A DNA stretch of 64,000 nucleotides from CAXBBB01 sp963841855 (GTDB lineage Bacteria; Bacteroidota; Rhodothermia; Rhodothermales; BA12): positions 496,001-560,000 of the forward strand of contig CAWJEJ010000004.1 of the NCBI GenBank assembly GCA_963841855.1, read 5' to 3'. This document shows, one piece after another, positions 28,405-35,902 of this stretch. A model generated the notes under the pieces. That model was given only the letters and a program-made list of their open reading frames with translations. It ran no database searches and was not told the origin of the DNA. The position numbers were made by a program, and so were the translations under genes. Each line of letters begins with the position of its first letter. The stretch's first letter is position 1.

Positions 28405-28776
28405 TCAGGCGGCGGGCTTGCGTTTGCCTTCGATCCGCTCGGCTATGGATCGTTCGAGGGTTCGGGCGTGTGCTCCGGTTGGACCGTCGAGGGCAGCGCG
28501 GCGGAGTGTGGCGCGGGCGGTCGTGTCGTAGTCGCCAGCCGATCCCCACAGCTCGTAAAACAGCGTCGATCCGTATCCGTCGCCCCAACTGGCAAGCAGG
28601 ATCGTCAGCAGCCGCTCGACGGGTGCGAGGTCGTCGCGTAGTAGCCAGGGCGATTCCGCGAACGTCGGGCAGGTCGTCGGCGGGGTGAGGTGAATGCGTC
28701 CGTCGACCAGACGGATCACGACGGGGCCGGTAGCTAGCCGGGCGGCGGCGTCTTCGGCGGGGTTGAGCGTCGTCAT
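28405..28776 (-). CDS. hypothetical protein of the element (123 residues)
   Basis: Starts at the ATG at 28776, which overlaps the stop of the primase/DUF3987 gene (ATGA), suggesting translational coupling. Content is globular: VVIRLVDGRIHLTPPTTCP, LAPVERLLTILLASWGDGYG, and a basic C terminus (SIAERIEGKRKPAA). No family recognised. Confidence 0.5.
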   Translation of the reverse strand: MTTLNPAEDAAARLATGPVVIRLVDGRIHLTPPTTCPTFAESPWLLRDDLAPVERLLTILLASWGDGYGSTLFYELWGSAGDYDTTARATLRRAALDGPTGAHARTLERSIAERIEGKRKPAA

Positions 28777-31198
28777 ATCAGCGCCTCCACATCGGCGGGC
28801 AGGCCGTCGCCGTGCACGTCCGGTACCGATTGCCCTTTTGCCTTTTCCGCCCTTTCCGCCTTTTGCCCATCGCGTCGCCGGGTCAAAGGGCGGAAAGGGC
28901 GGATCGGGCAAAGGTGCGGAAGGTGCAGTGAGGTCGTAGCCCAGCGACAGGTCGAGCGCGTCGGTGCTTCGGGCGTCGCGGTACTGGCCGTGTCCCGACC
29001 TTCTCGATCTTGCCCCCGCAGCGAGCGGTAAGCCACTCCTTAGCCCGGCGCGCACCGATCCGGGCGACGCCGTGCGCGGTGTCTCGAAAGTCGGACGCCG
29101 AAAACTCTTCGGGCAACTCGTCCAGCACGCGGTCTTGCGGCGTACGCGTCTCCGTCTCCATGCCCAGCACCGAAGTCGTACGCGCGGCCTCTCTCACGAA
29201 CCACTCGGCAAGCAGAACGGCGCGGCGCATCGTTGCTTCGCTCACGTCGGGTATCGGGTGCTCCCGGTCAGGATCGGCGGCGGCATGGCCGGACAGGTGA
29301 AGTACCAGTGCCAGACGGGCGGCGTGCATCTCGGCCTTGTTGAGCATCGCGCGCACGGCTCCTTCGGGCGTCCGTCCTACGCGCACCGCGTTGGCGTCGC
29401 CGTAGCGTTTGAGCAGCACGAACGCTTCGCGCTCGACGCCGACGATTTCGGGGCCGTCGGCGCTCATCTGCCAGCCGTGCAGCGTGCCCACGCAGCCCAG
29501 CGTATGCGTCCGACGCTTTCGCGCTCACGGACGCTTCGGATATGCCGAACGGTGCCGACGGTGGCGCGGCGATCATTAGACGGGCCGTGAATCCGCTTTC
29601 GGCGTGGCTCTCGGTCAGGCACCGGGCGAGCACTCCGGGTTGGACGGTGCCGGTAACGGACACGAACGGGCGTTCGATGTAGAGCGTCGGCGTGTCGCCG
29701 GTCTTGCGGTCGACGGTGACGGGACGGCCGCCGTGAAACTCAATCCACGTCGCAAGGCCGTCGGTGCCCTTGTCGTACTTGTTGAACGATCCGAACCAGC
29801 CCGCAAGCTCGTCACGTGCCAGCAGCAGCCCGCCGGGGTTCTCGGGCGAGCAGACGCGGCGACCTTCTCGGCGGTAACGTCCAGAGACGCGAACGCGGCG
29901 GGCGACGGGTAGCGGCAGGCGGCGTGCGCTTCTCGCTCCGGGCCAACTCGACGGCGTCGCGGTGATCCTCCATCGCGGCGGCGTGCGCGCGGTGCTCCTC
30001 GCGTTCGACGGCGTAGACGGGTGCCAGTGCTACGTCGTGCGTCGGACTCTTGCGCCGTGCCCGACGCGGCGACGACGACGCCCCAGAGCGCGCACGGCTC
30101 TATCCAGTCGGCTTTCAGCTTGATCCGTGCCCGGTTGCCGATGGCAGCGGAGACGACTACCAGCGCGGGCAGGGCGACCATTGCGGCGTCGCATTCGAAA
30201 GCTGTAGCCGCTTCGCGTGCGAGCGTGGCGAGCGGAGCCGGTAGCAGGTCGGCGGGAAAGGGTCGATAGCTCAGGTCGGGCGCGTCGCCTTCGTCGTCTT
30301 CCGGCTCGGCTTCGGGTTCGCCCATGAAGTCGTCGCCGGTCAACTTGCGGGCCTTCCGGGTGAGCCGTTCGAGTTCGGCGCGCGTGCCTCCCGATTCGAT
30401 CCAATCGAACGCGTCACCCTTCGGCCGCAGGTCGGGCAGATGGACGACGCGAACGGACAGGCCAGCGGCAACGCACGAACGGGCGACGCCCAGCGCGTGC
30501 GCTTCTCCGGCGGTGTCGTTGTCGGGCAGGATCGCCACGCACGCCGAACCGATCAGGCTACGGGCGAAGTCATCCTGCCACTTGCCAGCCCCGCCGGGGT
30601 TGGTCGTCGCCGTCAGTCCCAACGCTTCGACGGCGAGAACATCTTTTTCGCCTTCGCAGACAAACACGGTGCGGCCGTCTCGGCAGGCTTCGCGCACGGC
30701 GGGCAGGCGGTAGAGCACGCGGCGCACTTTGGATCCATCGGGCGAGGTCATACCGGACACGTAGCCGCTCCCATCGAAGCGGTACTGCCGGAACGTCTTC
30801 GAGTCGTCGGCGAGCCGTCGGCGCTCGACGCGGTAGAGCGGCAGGCCGTCTTCGCTCTCGTAGAAATAGAACGCTTCGTGCTTGCCGTAGTCCTTCGGTT
30901 TCGACTTGCCACTGGCAGAGCGCGTGCGTGTCGACGTTCGAGCGGGCACGTTGCCGGGGCGTGTTGGATCGGGACGGAACAGGTCAGACAGAGACAGGCC
31001 CAGCGCAGCCGTGACGGCGTCGTTCGTGCATCCGGCGTGACAGTGCATCACGACGCCTTCGCGGCCGTCAGAGAGCGACAGCGACGCCGTTCCGTCTTCG
31101 TGAGCGGGGCAGCACGCTTGATAGCCGTCGCCGGAATGCGCGACGCTTTCGAGGTCGCGCAGGATGCGTGCGAGTTCGGGTGAGGGTTGGCGGCTCAT
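28773..31198 (-). pseudogene. primase-like zinc finger/TOPRIM plus DUF3987 replication protein, multiply frameshifted
   Basis: The first ~380 codons are intact: a zinc-binding region (ACCPAHEDG ... MHCHAGC), a TOPRIM core (VFVCEGEKDVLAVEALGL; ILPDNDTAG), then the start of DUF3987 ending VVVAASGT. Near 30055 the frame breaks. Family sequence continues in shifting frames: RKSPTHDVALAPVYAVE; FASLDVTAEKVAA; ENPGGLLLARDELAGWFGSF; SVTGTVQPGVLARCLTESHA; MHAARLALVLHLSGH; GQYRDARSTDALDLSLGY; and a last frame ending DGLPADVEALI. Breaks are inferred near 30055, 29910, 29850, 29492, 28996 and 28840. Intact, it would be an ~800-residue primase/helicase-type protein for element replication. Confidence 0.75.
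28831..28914. repeat. inverted repeat within the 3' end of the DUF3987 gene
   Basis: 28831-28868 (ttttccgccctttccgcc core) and 28880-28914 (gggcggaaagggcgga core) are near reverse complements separated by about 11 bases. On the coding strand each arm contains short GGCGGAAA-type repeats, giving a Gly/Lys run (KGGKGGKGKR). It could form a strong hairpin, and is also a likely slippage site for the last frameshift. Confidence 0.55.
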
Positions 31199-31383
31199 CG
31201 GTCGCTCCTCTCGTCCATCTTGGGCGCGGCGGTGCGCTCGTTGGTCGTGTCGGCGGCGGCGGCGAACAGGCCGGCCGGCGGCGTCTCGTCGGCCGACGGC
31301 GGAGCGTAGAAGCCCAGCGCGGCGTCGACGTGCGCGCGGCGGTCTTCGGCGGCAGGTTGGGCGGTGGAGTTGGGGCGGCTCAT
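31195..31383 (-). CDS. small hypothetical protein (62 residues) upstream of the primase
   Basis: Starts at the ATG at 31383 behind GGAGGG-like sequence and ends by overlapping the primase start (ATGA). Starts MSRPNSTAQPAAEDRRAHVD and continues Ala/Glu/Thr-rich; probably largely unstructured. Tight overlaps on both sides support it being a real, co-translated gene. Confidence 0.5.
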   Translation of the reverse strand: MSRPNSTAQPAAEDRRAHVDAALGFYAPPSADETPPAGLFAAAADTTNERTAAPKMDERSDR

Positions 31384-31709
31384 CGGTGATCCCTCCGGTA
31401 CTGTTCGTGTGTGAGCGCGTCGAGGAGTTCGACGGCGCGGGCGCTCCCGGTTGAGGCGAGCGTGAGCCGGTAGGCTTCTCCCCTTTCCAGTGCGGCGTCG
31501 AGCGCGTCGGGATCGTCGGGACGTAGGAAGCCCAGCGCGAAGGCGGCGAGGCTCGTGCAGTTCATCGCCAAGCGGCACAGGTGACGGCGAATCCCTGCCC
31601 GGTAGCGAGCGGCGACGGGATCGCGGCGGATGTGCTTCGGCGGTGCAACCGTTGCGTTCGAGGTACGGGCGGGGTGTGCCCAGCGAGGGCGTTGCGTAGA
31701 TTGGGGCAT
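31380..31709 (-). CDS. hypothetical protein of the element (109 residues)
   Basis: Starts at the ATG at 31709 (MPQSTQRPRWAHPARTSN); the longer frame upstream to 32021 is in the wrong frame for the HTH gene it covers. A basic N-terminal half (RRDPVAARYRAGIRRHL) is followed by LRPDDPDALDAALERGEA and a helical C terminus. Its stop overlaps the next start (ATGA). No family recognised. Confidence 0.45.
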   Translation of the reverse strand: MPQSTQRPRWAHPARTSNATVAPPKHIRRDPVAARYRAGIRRHLCRLAMNCTSLAAFALGFLRPDDPDALDAALERGEAYRLTLASTGSARAVELLDALTHEQYRRDHR

Positions 31710-31780
31710 CTCTTTGTTGAGTGCGCGCGCTTCTGGCTTCCTTCCGACGGGCAGGCCAGGGGCGCGCGTTGGTTGGAGGG

Positions 31781-32032
31781 TCAGGCAGCGCGGCGGATGC
31801 CGCTTCCTTCGATAAGGGCGTTCACGTCGGCGACGCGATAGAAGACGAGCTGCCCAACCTTGCGGTAGGGCAACTTCCCCGATTCGCGCCAGCGCTGGAG
31901 CGTGGTTCGGCCAACGCCCAGCGGCTTGCGAGCGCGGGTGTTGGAGATGAAGGCGGGACCGGGATCGGTTTGATTGGGCACAGTGGCACGTGGTTCGTTT
32001 GACGTGTTCCAAAGTGACCAAATCGGACCCAT
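31781..32032 (-). CDS. AlpA/excisionase-like helix-turn-helix protein
   Basis: 83 residues. The C-terminal ~55 contain a MerR/AlpA-type winged HTH: LGVGRTTLQRWRESGKLPYR, then KVGQLVFYRVADVNALIE, the standard form in which the wing contacts DNA. Such proteins act as recombination directionality factors or element regulators, and the position next to integrase fits. The ATG at 32032 is used; a GTG at 31981 would give a shorter protein that still includes the whole HTH. Confidence 0.75.
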   Translation of the reverse strand: MGPIWSLWNTSNEPRATVPNQTDPGPAFISNTRARKPLGVGRTTLQRWRESGKLPYRKVGQLVFYRVADVNALIEGSGIRRAA

Positions 32033-32044
32033 AGCGCGCGGGGG

Positions 32045-32599
32045 TTACCTCCCGTTAGTATCGGGGGATACCTCCCGTTTTTGCTTTGCTTTGGCGGCTG
32101 CTTCCGATTCTCGTACAGCTTTGCCCAACTCGTTGCCCGATCCGTGCCGTACGTCCTTGATTCCTAAGTCTTCGCACATGGAGGCATATTCTGCATACAC
32201 CTGATCCCATGTCATGCGGCTCTTTTTCTCACGCGCCCATGCGTACCGGGATTGAGGATTGATCAGCCTCAACCTCAACAGCGCGTCATCATCCGATTCA
32301 GTACGCTCACTCACTGGCCGGAAGCGCTCTGCCAAAGCTTCCAGTGTGGAAGCAGGTTCACCCATGCGAAGAGAATGCAAGGCGTCCTCAACCACAAACC
32401 GCCTTATTCGCAACCGATCTACGTACAGGCGTACGGGGGCGACTTTGCGCAAGAATGCAAGTATCGCAGTCTCCGTGATTTGCAGTAACCAGTCGGAGTT
32501 ACCCAGATCCTCAGCCCCTAAGCCCAGAACGCTATCGTGTCTTGAAGGCACAAATCCTGCTAGCCATGCTCTTGCCTCATCGCTCACTGGCTTCACCAT
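32045..32599 (-). CDS. hypothetical protein fused against the integrase end, lower GC
   Basis: 184 residues from the in-frame ATG at 32599 (MVKPVSDEARAWLAGFVPSR). The open frame continues to 32716, where it overlaps the integrase gene in another frame, and coding-like sequence (EDGLAWVRKRASE) lies upstream of this ATG. The true 5' end may therefore have been lost at a deletion or recombination joint near 32640. The content is helical and charged (RLYVDRLRIRRFVVEDALHS; YAWAREKKSRMTWDQVYAEY). Its base composition is visibly less GC-rich than the neighbours, pointing to a separate origin. Function unknown. Confidence 0.5.
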   Translation of the reverse strand: MVKPVSDEARAWLAGFVPSRHDSVLGLGAEDLGNSDWLLQITETAILAFLRKVAPVRLYVDRLRIRRFVVEDALHSLRMGEPASTLEALAERFRPVSERTESDDDALLRLRLINPQSRYAWAREKKSRMTWDQVYAEYASMCEDLGIKDVRHGSGNELGKAVRESEAAAKAKQKREVSPDTNGR

Positions 32600-32636
32600 C
32601 TCGCTTGCGCGCTTACGGACCCACGCAAGGCCGTCT

Positions 32637-33782
32637 TCAGGATCCGGCGAGGTCGGCGAACGAGTGCCGGGCAATGTGGAACGACACCTTCTCTTCGATC
32701 CCGGCGAGACTGGCAATCCGCTTGAGCGCTTTGTTGGTCAGCGCGTTGGCCGACGCGATCCGACGGGCCGTCTCTTTGGCGTCGGCCCGGTCTGCCCCGT
32801 CGAGCATTGGGAAGACGAACGGACTACCCTTGCGCTCCGGGTCGTCTTCGGGATAGCGTTCGAGGATTGCGAGCGCGGGCGGTACAAGCTGCATCGTCAT
32901 CGCCGATCCGGTCTTGCTCTGCTTGTAGCGCAGGTGCGTTCCTCGCTCGGTCGTGTGGAGCGCAGAGCGGCGCATCTTCGCCACGTCGCCGAACCGGATA
33001 CCGCCGGTGTAGAACGCGAAGAGGAAGTAGTTTCGGGCGTGCCAGAGGTAACCGCCCGTCGGCAAGTCGAGCGCCTCCATGCGTTGCACCTCGGCAAGCG
33101 TCAGCTTATGCCGGGCAGCTTTGACGGCCTTCGGCGGGGCGTAACGCCGGAACGGGTCGTGTCCGTCGGGTGCCGTCTCGTCTCGCAGCGCGCGGTTGTA
33201 GAGGATTTTCAGCACGCGCATGGAGTCGCGTATCGTGTTCGGACCGTTGCCCCATCCTTTCGGTTTGGGCGCTCTCAGGTGCGCTTCAAACCGTGAGAGT
33301 AGATCGGGCGTCACGTCGAGGAACGGCAGCGTCACGCCGTCGGGATTGCGGCGCGATCCGGCTAGGAAGCGGCGCAGCTTCCCTTCCGTACTTCGCCACT
33401 TGCGCGCGGTGTAGGCGCGGCCTTCGGCGTCGAGTTGTTCGGCCTGGCTTCGAGCGTAGGCGAGGAAGTCGGCGGTGTTTTCCGGTTCGGGCGTCAGCGC
33501 CGATTTCAAAGCGGCGGGCGTGGCTTCGTCGCCGGTTAGCTTGGCCGTCAGCACCTCGGCTTGGGCTTCGGCTAGGCGCGTGGTGACAAGGGCGTTCAGT
33601 TCGTCTTCGTTCGGGTGACTCTTCCTCACCTTGCCTTGCCGCTCGTTCCACTGCGACGGCCGCACGCGCACGCCCAGCGAGACGTACCGGGTAGAGTGAA
33701 CATCGGAGAAGCGCAGGTAGATCGGCGCGGTCCCTTGCGCGTTGGTCTTGTTCTTGCGCAGAACGGCGTTGATCGTGGGCAC
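32637..33782 (-). CDS. tyrosine recombinase (integrase), truncated before the catalytic-tyrosine box
   Basis: 381 residues from GTG 33782, where homologue-like sequence begins (PTINAVLRKNKTNAQGTAPI); an ATG at 33854 would add a Pro-rich tail encoded by the 23-bp repeat. Domains: an N-terminal arm-binding domain (~1-95), a SAM-like core-binding domain (~110-220), and a catalytic domain with the first Arg in FYTGGIRFGDVAKMR, the Lys in YKQSKTGS and the HxxR box in HIARHSFADLA. The protein ends seven residues later at AGS. The usual ~40 further residues with the GH/W motif and nucleophilic Tyr are missing, so it should be catalytically dead unless supplied otherwise. Confidence 0.85.
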   Translation of the reverse strand: MPTINAVLRKNKTNAQGTAPIYLRFSDVHSTRYVSLGVRVRPSQWNERQGKVRKSHPNEDELNALVTTRLAEAQAEVLTAKLTGDEATPAALKSALTPEPENTADFLAYARSQAEQLDAEGRAYTARKWRSTEGKLRRFLAGSRRNPDGVTLPFLDVTPDLLSRFEAHLRAPKPKGWGNGPNTIRDSMRVLKILYNRALRDETAPDGHDPFRRYAPPKAVKAARHKLTLAEVQRMEALDLPTGGYLWHARNYFLFAFYTGGIRFGDVAKMRRSALHTTERGTHLRYKQSKTGSAMTMQLVPPALAILERYPEDDPERKGSPFVFPMLDGADRADAKETARRIASANALTNKALKRIASLAGIEEKVSFHIARHSFADLAGS

Positions 33783-33810
33783 GTCGGGTTGGAGTTTAGC
33801 GGCGGGGCAA

Positions 33811-33842
33811 CCTGTACCCGGTACGGGCAGGGGTACAGGTAA
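33811..33842. repeat. 23-bp subterminal repeat, right copy, within a larger inverted repeat
   Basis: 33820-33842 is identical to 25949-25971. Here it is part of a palindrome: CCTGTACCC (33811-33819) and GGGTACAGG (33831-33839) flank GGTACGGGCA. It lies just upstream of the integrase start and about 105 bases inside attR. Likely a binding site for integrase or the HTH protein, possibly also controlling int. Confidence 0.6.
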
Positions 33843-33946
33843 ATACGCACCCATTGAAACCCATGCAAACCCGGATAGCTTCAATACGGCCAGCGGACAC
33901 CGATTTAGCGACCCGTACGCACCCAGCCGAACCCGCCAAAGTACCT

Positions 33947-33962
33947 CCCCCTCAGGTACACA
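33947..33962 (+). repeat. attR, right attachment site (16-bp core)
   Basis: Identical to the 3' end of tRNA-Leu at 25877-25892. Immediately outside it begins a strong hairpin that would originally have followed the tRNA gene. Confidence 0.85.
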
Positions 33963-34002
33963 GGAAGAGCGCTCGCCTTGCACAAGGTCGAGCGCTCTTC
34001 CT
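33962..34002 (+). terminator. strong hairpin, probable original terminator of tRNA-Leu
   Basis: AGGAAGAGCGCTCG (33962-33975) is perfectly complementary to CGAGCGCTCTTCCT (33989-34002); the 13-base loop can itself pair (CCTT/AAGG). No T run follows, so it may be an RNA-processing or rho-assisted structure. It sits directly after attR, which places it 3' of the tRNA before the element entered. Confidence 0.6.
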
Positions 34003-34086
34003 GCTATTGGGCGATGGTGAGGCAGGCTCCGTCAAGCGACGATGGCCGCTTCGATCGTCAGACGCGAGGCGAGCGAACACTGCCCC

Positions 34087-34398
34087 TCAACTCCACACGT
34101 GATGCTCCGGGTCATGCGTTCGCTTCCGATCTTTGTATCGCAGCAGCGATCTGCGCAAACTCACTACGCACTTTTCGACCGAGCTCTCGAACAGTTCGTC
34201 AGACTCAGCGCAGTGAAAACGCTTTCCGCTCACGTGGACGTTGATTTCGGTGCGCTGGTTTAACCCGTCCTGCGTGAGAGTGACGGTAGCCTCCGTAATA
34301 GACGAGTAAACCTGAGTCAAGCGAGTGAGCTGGCGCTCAATGTGGCCGCGCAGGCTCTGTGAGGGCGTGACGTTACGGGTGACAAACTGGACGCGCAT
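34087..34398 (-). CDS. hpf: ribosome hibernation-promoting factor (HPF/RaiA family)
   Basis: 103 residues, the short type. It binds the 30S decoding region and silences ribosomes in slow growth. MRVQFVTRNVTPSQSLRGHI begins the beta-alpha fold; EATVTLTQDG, TEINVHVSGKRF and the SVEKCVVSLRRSLLRYKDR C-terminal helix are typical. It lies 46 bases after ybeY on the same strand, so stress-linked ribosome genes cluster here. Confidence 0.85.
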   Translation of the reverse strand: MRVQFVTRNVTPSQSLRGHIERQLTRLTQVYSSITEATVTLTQDGLNQRTEINVHVSGKRFHCAESDELFESSVEKCVVSLRRSLLRYKDRKRTHDPEHHVWS

Positions 34399-34444
34399 GG
34401 TCGTTCGAGGTTAGTGGAAAGAACGCGAAGTGGCGTCGATCCTC

Positions 34445-34870
34445 TCACTTCCAGTCGGCCAGGTACGTGTCCTCGCGGGCACGCATCATAGCTTTCTGCG
34501 CGGGCGTGGCGTCGTCGTACCCCAACAGGTGGAGAAGGCCGTGAACGGTATAACGGGCTGCTTCTCTCTCAAAAGAGGAGTCGAACTCGGCGCATCGCTC
34601 GTGAGCAGTATCGAGATCCACGTAGACTTCACCGTCGACTTGTTTCTCGGTTCCTTCACCCAGCGAAAAAGACAGCACGTCCGTCTCGTGGTCGTGCGAC
34701 AGGTACGCTCGGTTGAGCTCATGCACTGTTTCGTGATCCGACAGCACGACGCTCAGCGCTTCTAGAGTGCCTCCCTCCGCCCCTACGACGCGAATCATCA
34801 GCGCCTGCAACCGATCAAGATCTACGGTCAGATGGGGATGGTCGACGGTGATGTCGATGCGCTCCTCCAC
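34445..34870 (-). CDS. ybeY: endoribonuclease YbeY (16S rRNA maturation)
   Basis: 141 residues. A metal-dependent single-strand endonuclease for rRNA processing and quality control. Marks: LNRAYLSHDHETDVLSF and the metal site TVHGLLHLLGYDD, followed by AQKAMMRARED. The third ligand position is Asp (GYDD) rather than the His of E. coli GYDH; related variants at this position are familiar in Bacteroidota and it is not evidence of inactivity. It starts 1 base after the upstream hypothetical gene. Confidence 0.88.
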   Translation of the reverse strand: MEERIDITVDHPHLTVDLDRLQALMIRVVGAEGGTLEALSVVLSDHETVHELNRAYLSHDHETDVLSFSLGEGTEKQVDGEVYVDLDTAHERCAEFDSSFEREAARYTVHGLLHLLGYDDATPAQKAMMRAREDTYLADWK

Positions 34871-34871
34871 G

Positions 34872-35324
34872 TCAGCCCAGGTCGTTGAACAGCGTCTCGG
34901 TCATCGACAACGCGACGCTGCTCATGACGAGTTCAGGAGGCAAACTGGTAAAGTCAGTCGAGAGCAGTCGTTCGTCGACGTGGGCGTAGAGCGAGCATCC
35001 GGCTTCGCGCTCGACAACGAGGCCGCTCGTAGCGCCTTCTCGGCGGGCGAAGAAGATCACTTCTCCTAACTCCTGCGAGGCGATGAAGCCGGTGCATCCC
35101 TGGACCTGCAAAAACGACGATGGCCCATAGACCGATACGAGGTTCGGCGGAAGCGCGGCCAGGCTGTCCGGCAACTCGAGTTGCGTCCGGATTTCGAGCG
35201 ACAGCGTTCGCCCCGATCGCGCGTCGCTCAACTCAAGGCGATGCAGCGCTCCTTCGGATTTGACGTCCACGCCCAGCACATCGGCAATGCGCGTGAGATC
35301 GTCTGGGGAGAAGTCGAAGGGCAT
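34872..35324 (-). CDS. hypothetical protein (150 residues) in the ybeY operon
   Basis: Not recognised. A soluble alpha/beta protein: MPFDFSPDDLTRIADVLGVD, a Leu-rich strand region (LHRLELSDARSGRTLSLEIR), LVSVYGPSSFLQVQGCTGFI, EVIFFARREG and a helical end (VMSSVALSMTETLFNDLG). It has no signal peptide. It is first in a run hyp-ybeY-hpf with gaps of 1 and 46 bases, so probably co-transcribed with ribosome-maintenance genes. Confidence 0.6.
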   Translation of the reverse strand: MPFDFSPDDLTRIADVLGVDVKSEGALHRLELSDARSGRTLSLEIRTQLELPDSLAALPPNLVSVYGPSSFLQVQGCTGFIASQELGEVIFFARREGATSGLVVEREAGCSLYAHVDERLLSTDFTSLPPELVMSSVALSMTETLFNDLG

Positions 35325-35390
35325 GAGCGGTAGTCGTCGGTGAGCGGCAAGTTAGGCGCGCCCTCTACCGATCGCAACGAACGACGCCGA

Positions 35391-35726
35391 TCAGGCGCTC
35401 AGCCTATCTCCAATTTCTGACTGCGATGCGTGACGCACCGCTTCGCTGACTACTGCACCCTGATAGAGCGAAGGGCGAAAGCGGTCGGCAGGCTCTTCTT
35501 CGGTTTCAGGTGCCGGAGCGATCGAAACGACGTCGCGTGCATGGACTCCTTTGGGGCCATCTCCCAACTCAAACTCAACCGTCTCGCCCGGCGTCAGCGT
35601 GCGAAAACGCGCTTCGGTTTGAACCGACGTGTAGTGAACGAAAATGTCGGCTCGGCCTTCAGGATCTTCTAGAAAGCCGTATCCCTTTTTGGCGTCAAAC
35701 CATTTAACCGTTGTAACCAATTTCAT
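35391..35726 (-). CDS. cold-shock domain protein
   Basis: 111 residues. The cold-shock OB fold fills the N-terminal ~65: TTVKWFDAKKGYGFLEDPEG (RNP1-like KGYGFLE), ADIFVHYTSVQ (RNP2), GETVEFELGDGPKGVHARDV. A ~45-residue acidic then polar tail follows, longer than in minimal CspA proteins. The ATG at 35726 (MKLVTTVKWF) is the family start. It should bind single-stranded RNA/DNA. Promoter-like sequences lie 80-140 bases upstream. Confidence 0.9.
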   Translation of the reverse strand: MKLVTTVKWFDAKKGYGFLEDPEGRADIFVHYTSVQTEARFRTLTPGETVEFELGDGPKGVHARDVVSIAPAPETEEEPADRFRPSLYQGAVVSEAVRHASQSEIGDRLSA

Positions 35727-35803
35727 TACGGTTCCGATAGGTGCAATAAATGAGCGCCTACCCAAGCGGGCAACTGACGGCGATTCCGCGGGCGCGGAGC
35801 ATG

Positions 35804-35864
35804 AATGTAATACCTTTGTCCGCCCCCGTCAACCGCTCGCAAGGGTTAAATGGAACCAAATGTA
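35804..35864 (-). promoter_or_regulatory. candidate promoters of the cold-shock gene
   Basis: On the minus strand, TTGACG (35832-35827), a 17-base spacer and TACATT (35809-35804) resemble a sigma-70-type promoter; transcription would begin near 35797, leaving a 5' leader of about 70 bases as is common for cold-shock genes. Further upstream TACATTTG (35864-35857) matches the Bacteroidota -7 consensus TAnnTTTG exactly. Confidence 0.45.
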
Positions 35865-35902
35865 ACAGCCTCCCACGAGTCGGCACCCTCAACCCTGTCC
35901 CT

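Larger units (their letters stand above)
25877..33962. mobile_element. 8.07-kb integrative element in tRNA-Leu, satellite- or IME-like, probably degraded
   Basis: The element is bounded by an identical 16-bp repeat: the tRNA 3' end (25877-25892) and its copy at 33947-33962. All recognisable genes are on the minus strand, beginning with the integrase next to the right site. Then come an unknown gene, an AlpA/Xis-like HTH protein, two small genes, a primase/DUF3987 gene, and several small unknown genes. Integrase, AlpA and primase in that order resemble P4-type satellites and some integrative mobilizable elements. No portal, capsid, large terminase or relaxase is seen. A truncated integrase and a multiply frameshifted primase suggest it no longer moves by itself. 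Confidence 0.85.

Noticed and set aside
28022..28588. A 188-residue protein from the long open frame
   Set aside because: The first ~80 codons overlap the upstream gene in another frame and are Arg/Pro/Thr-rich; leader and start evidence point to the ATG at 28346 with a one-base correction.
34445..34870. Inactive YbeY because the HGxxHLxGYDH motif ends in GYDD
   Set aside because: Bacteroidota YbeY proteins vary at this position; the two other histidines and overall sequence are conserved.
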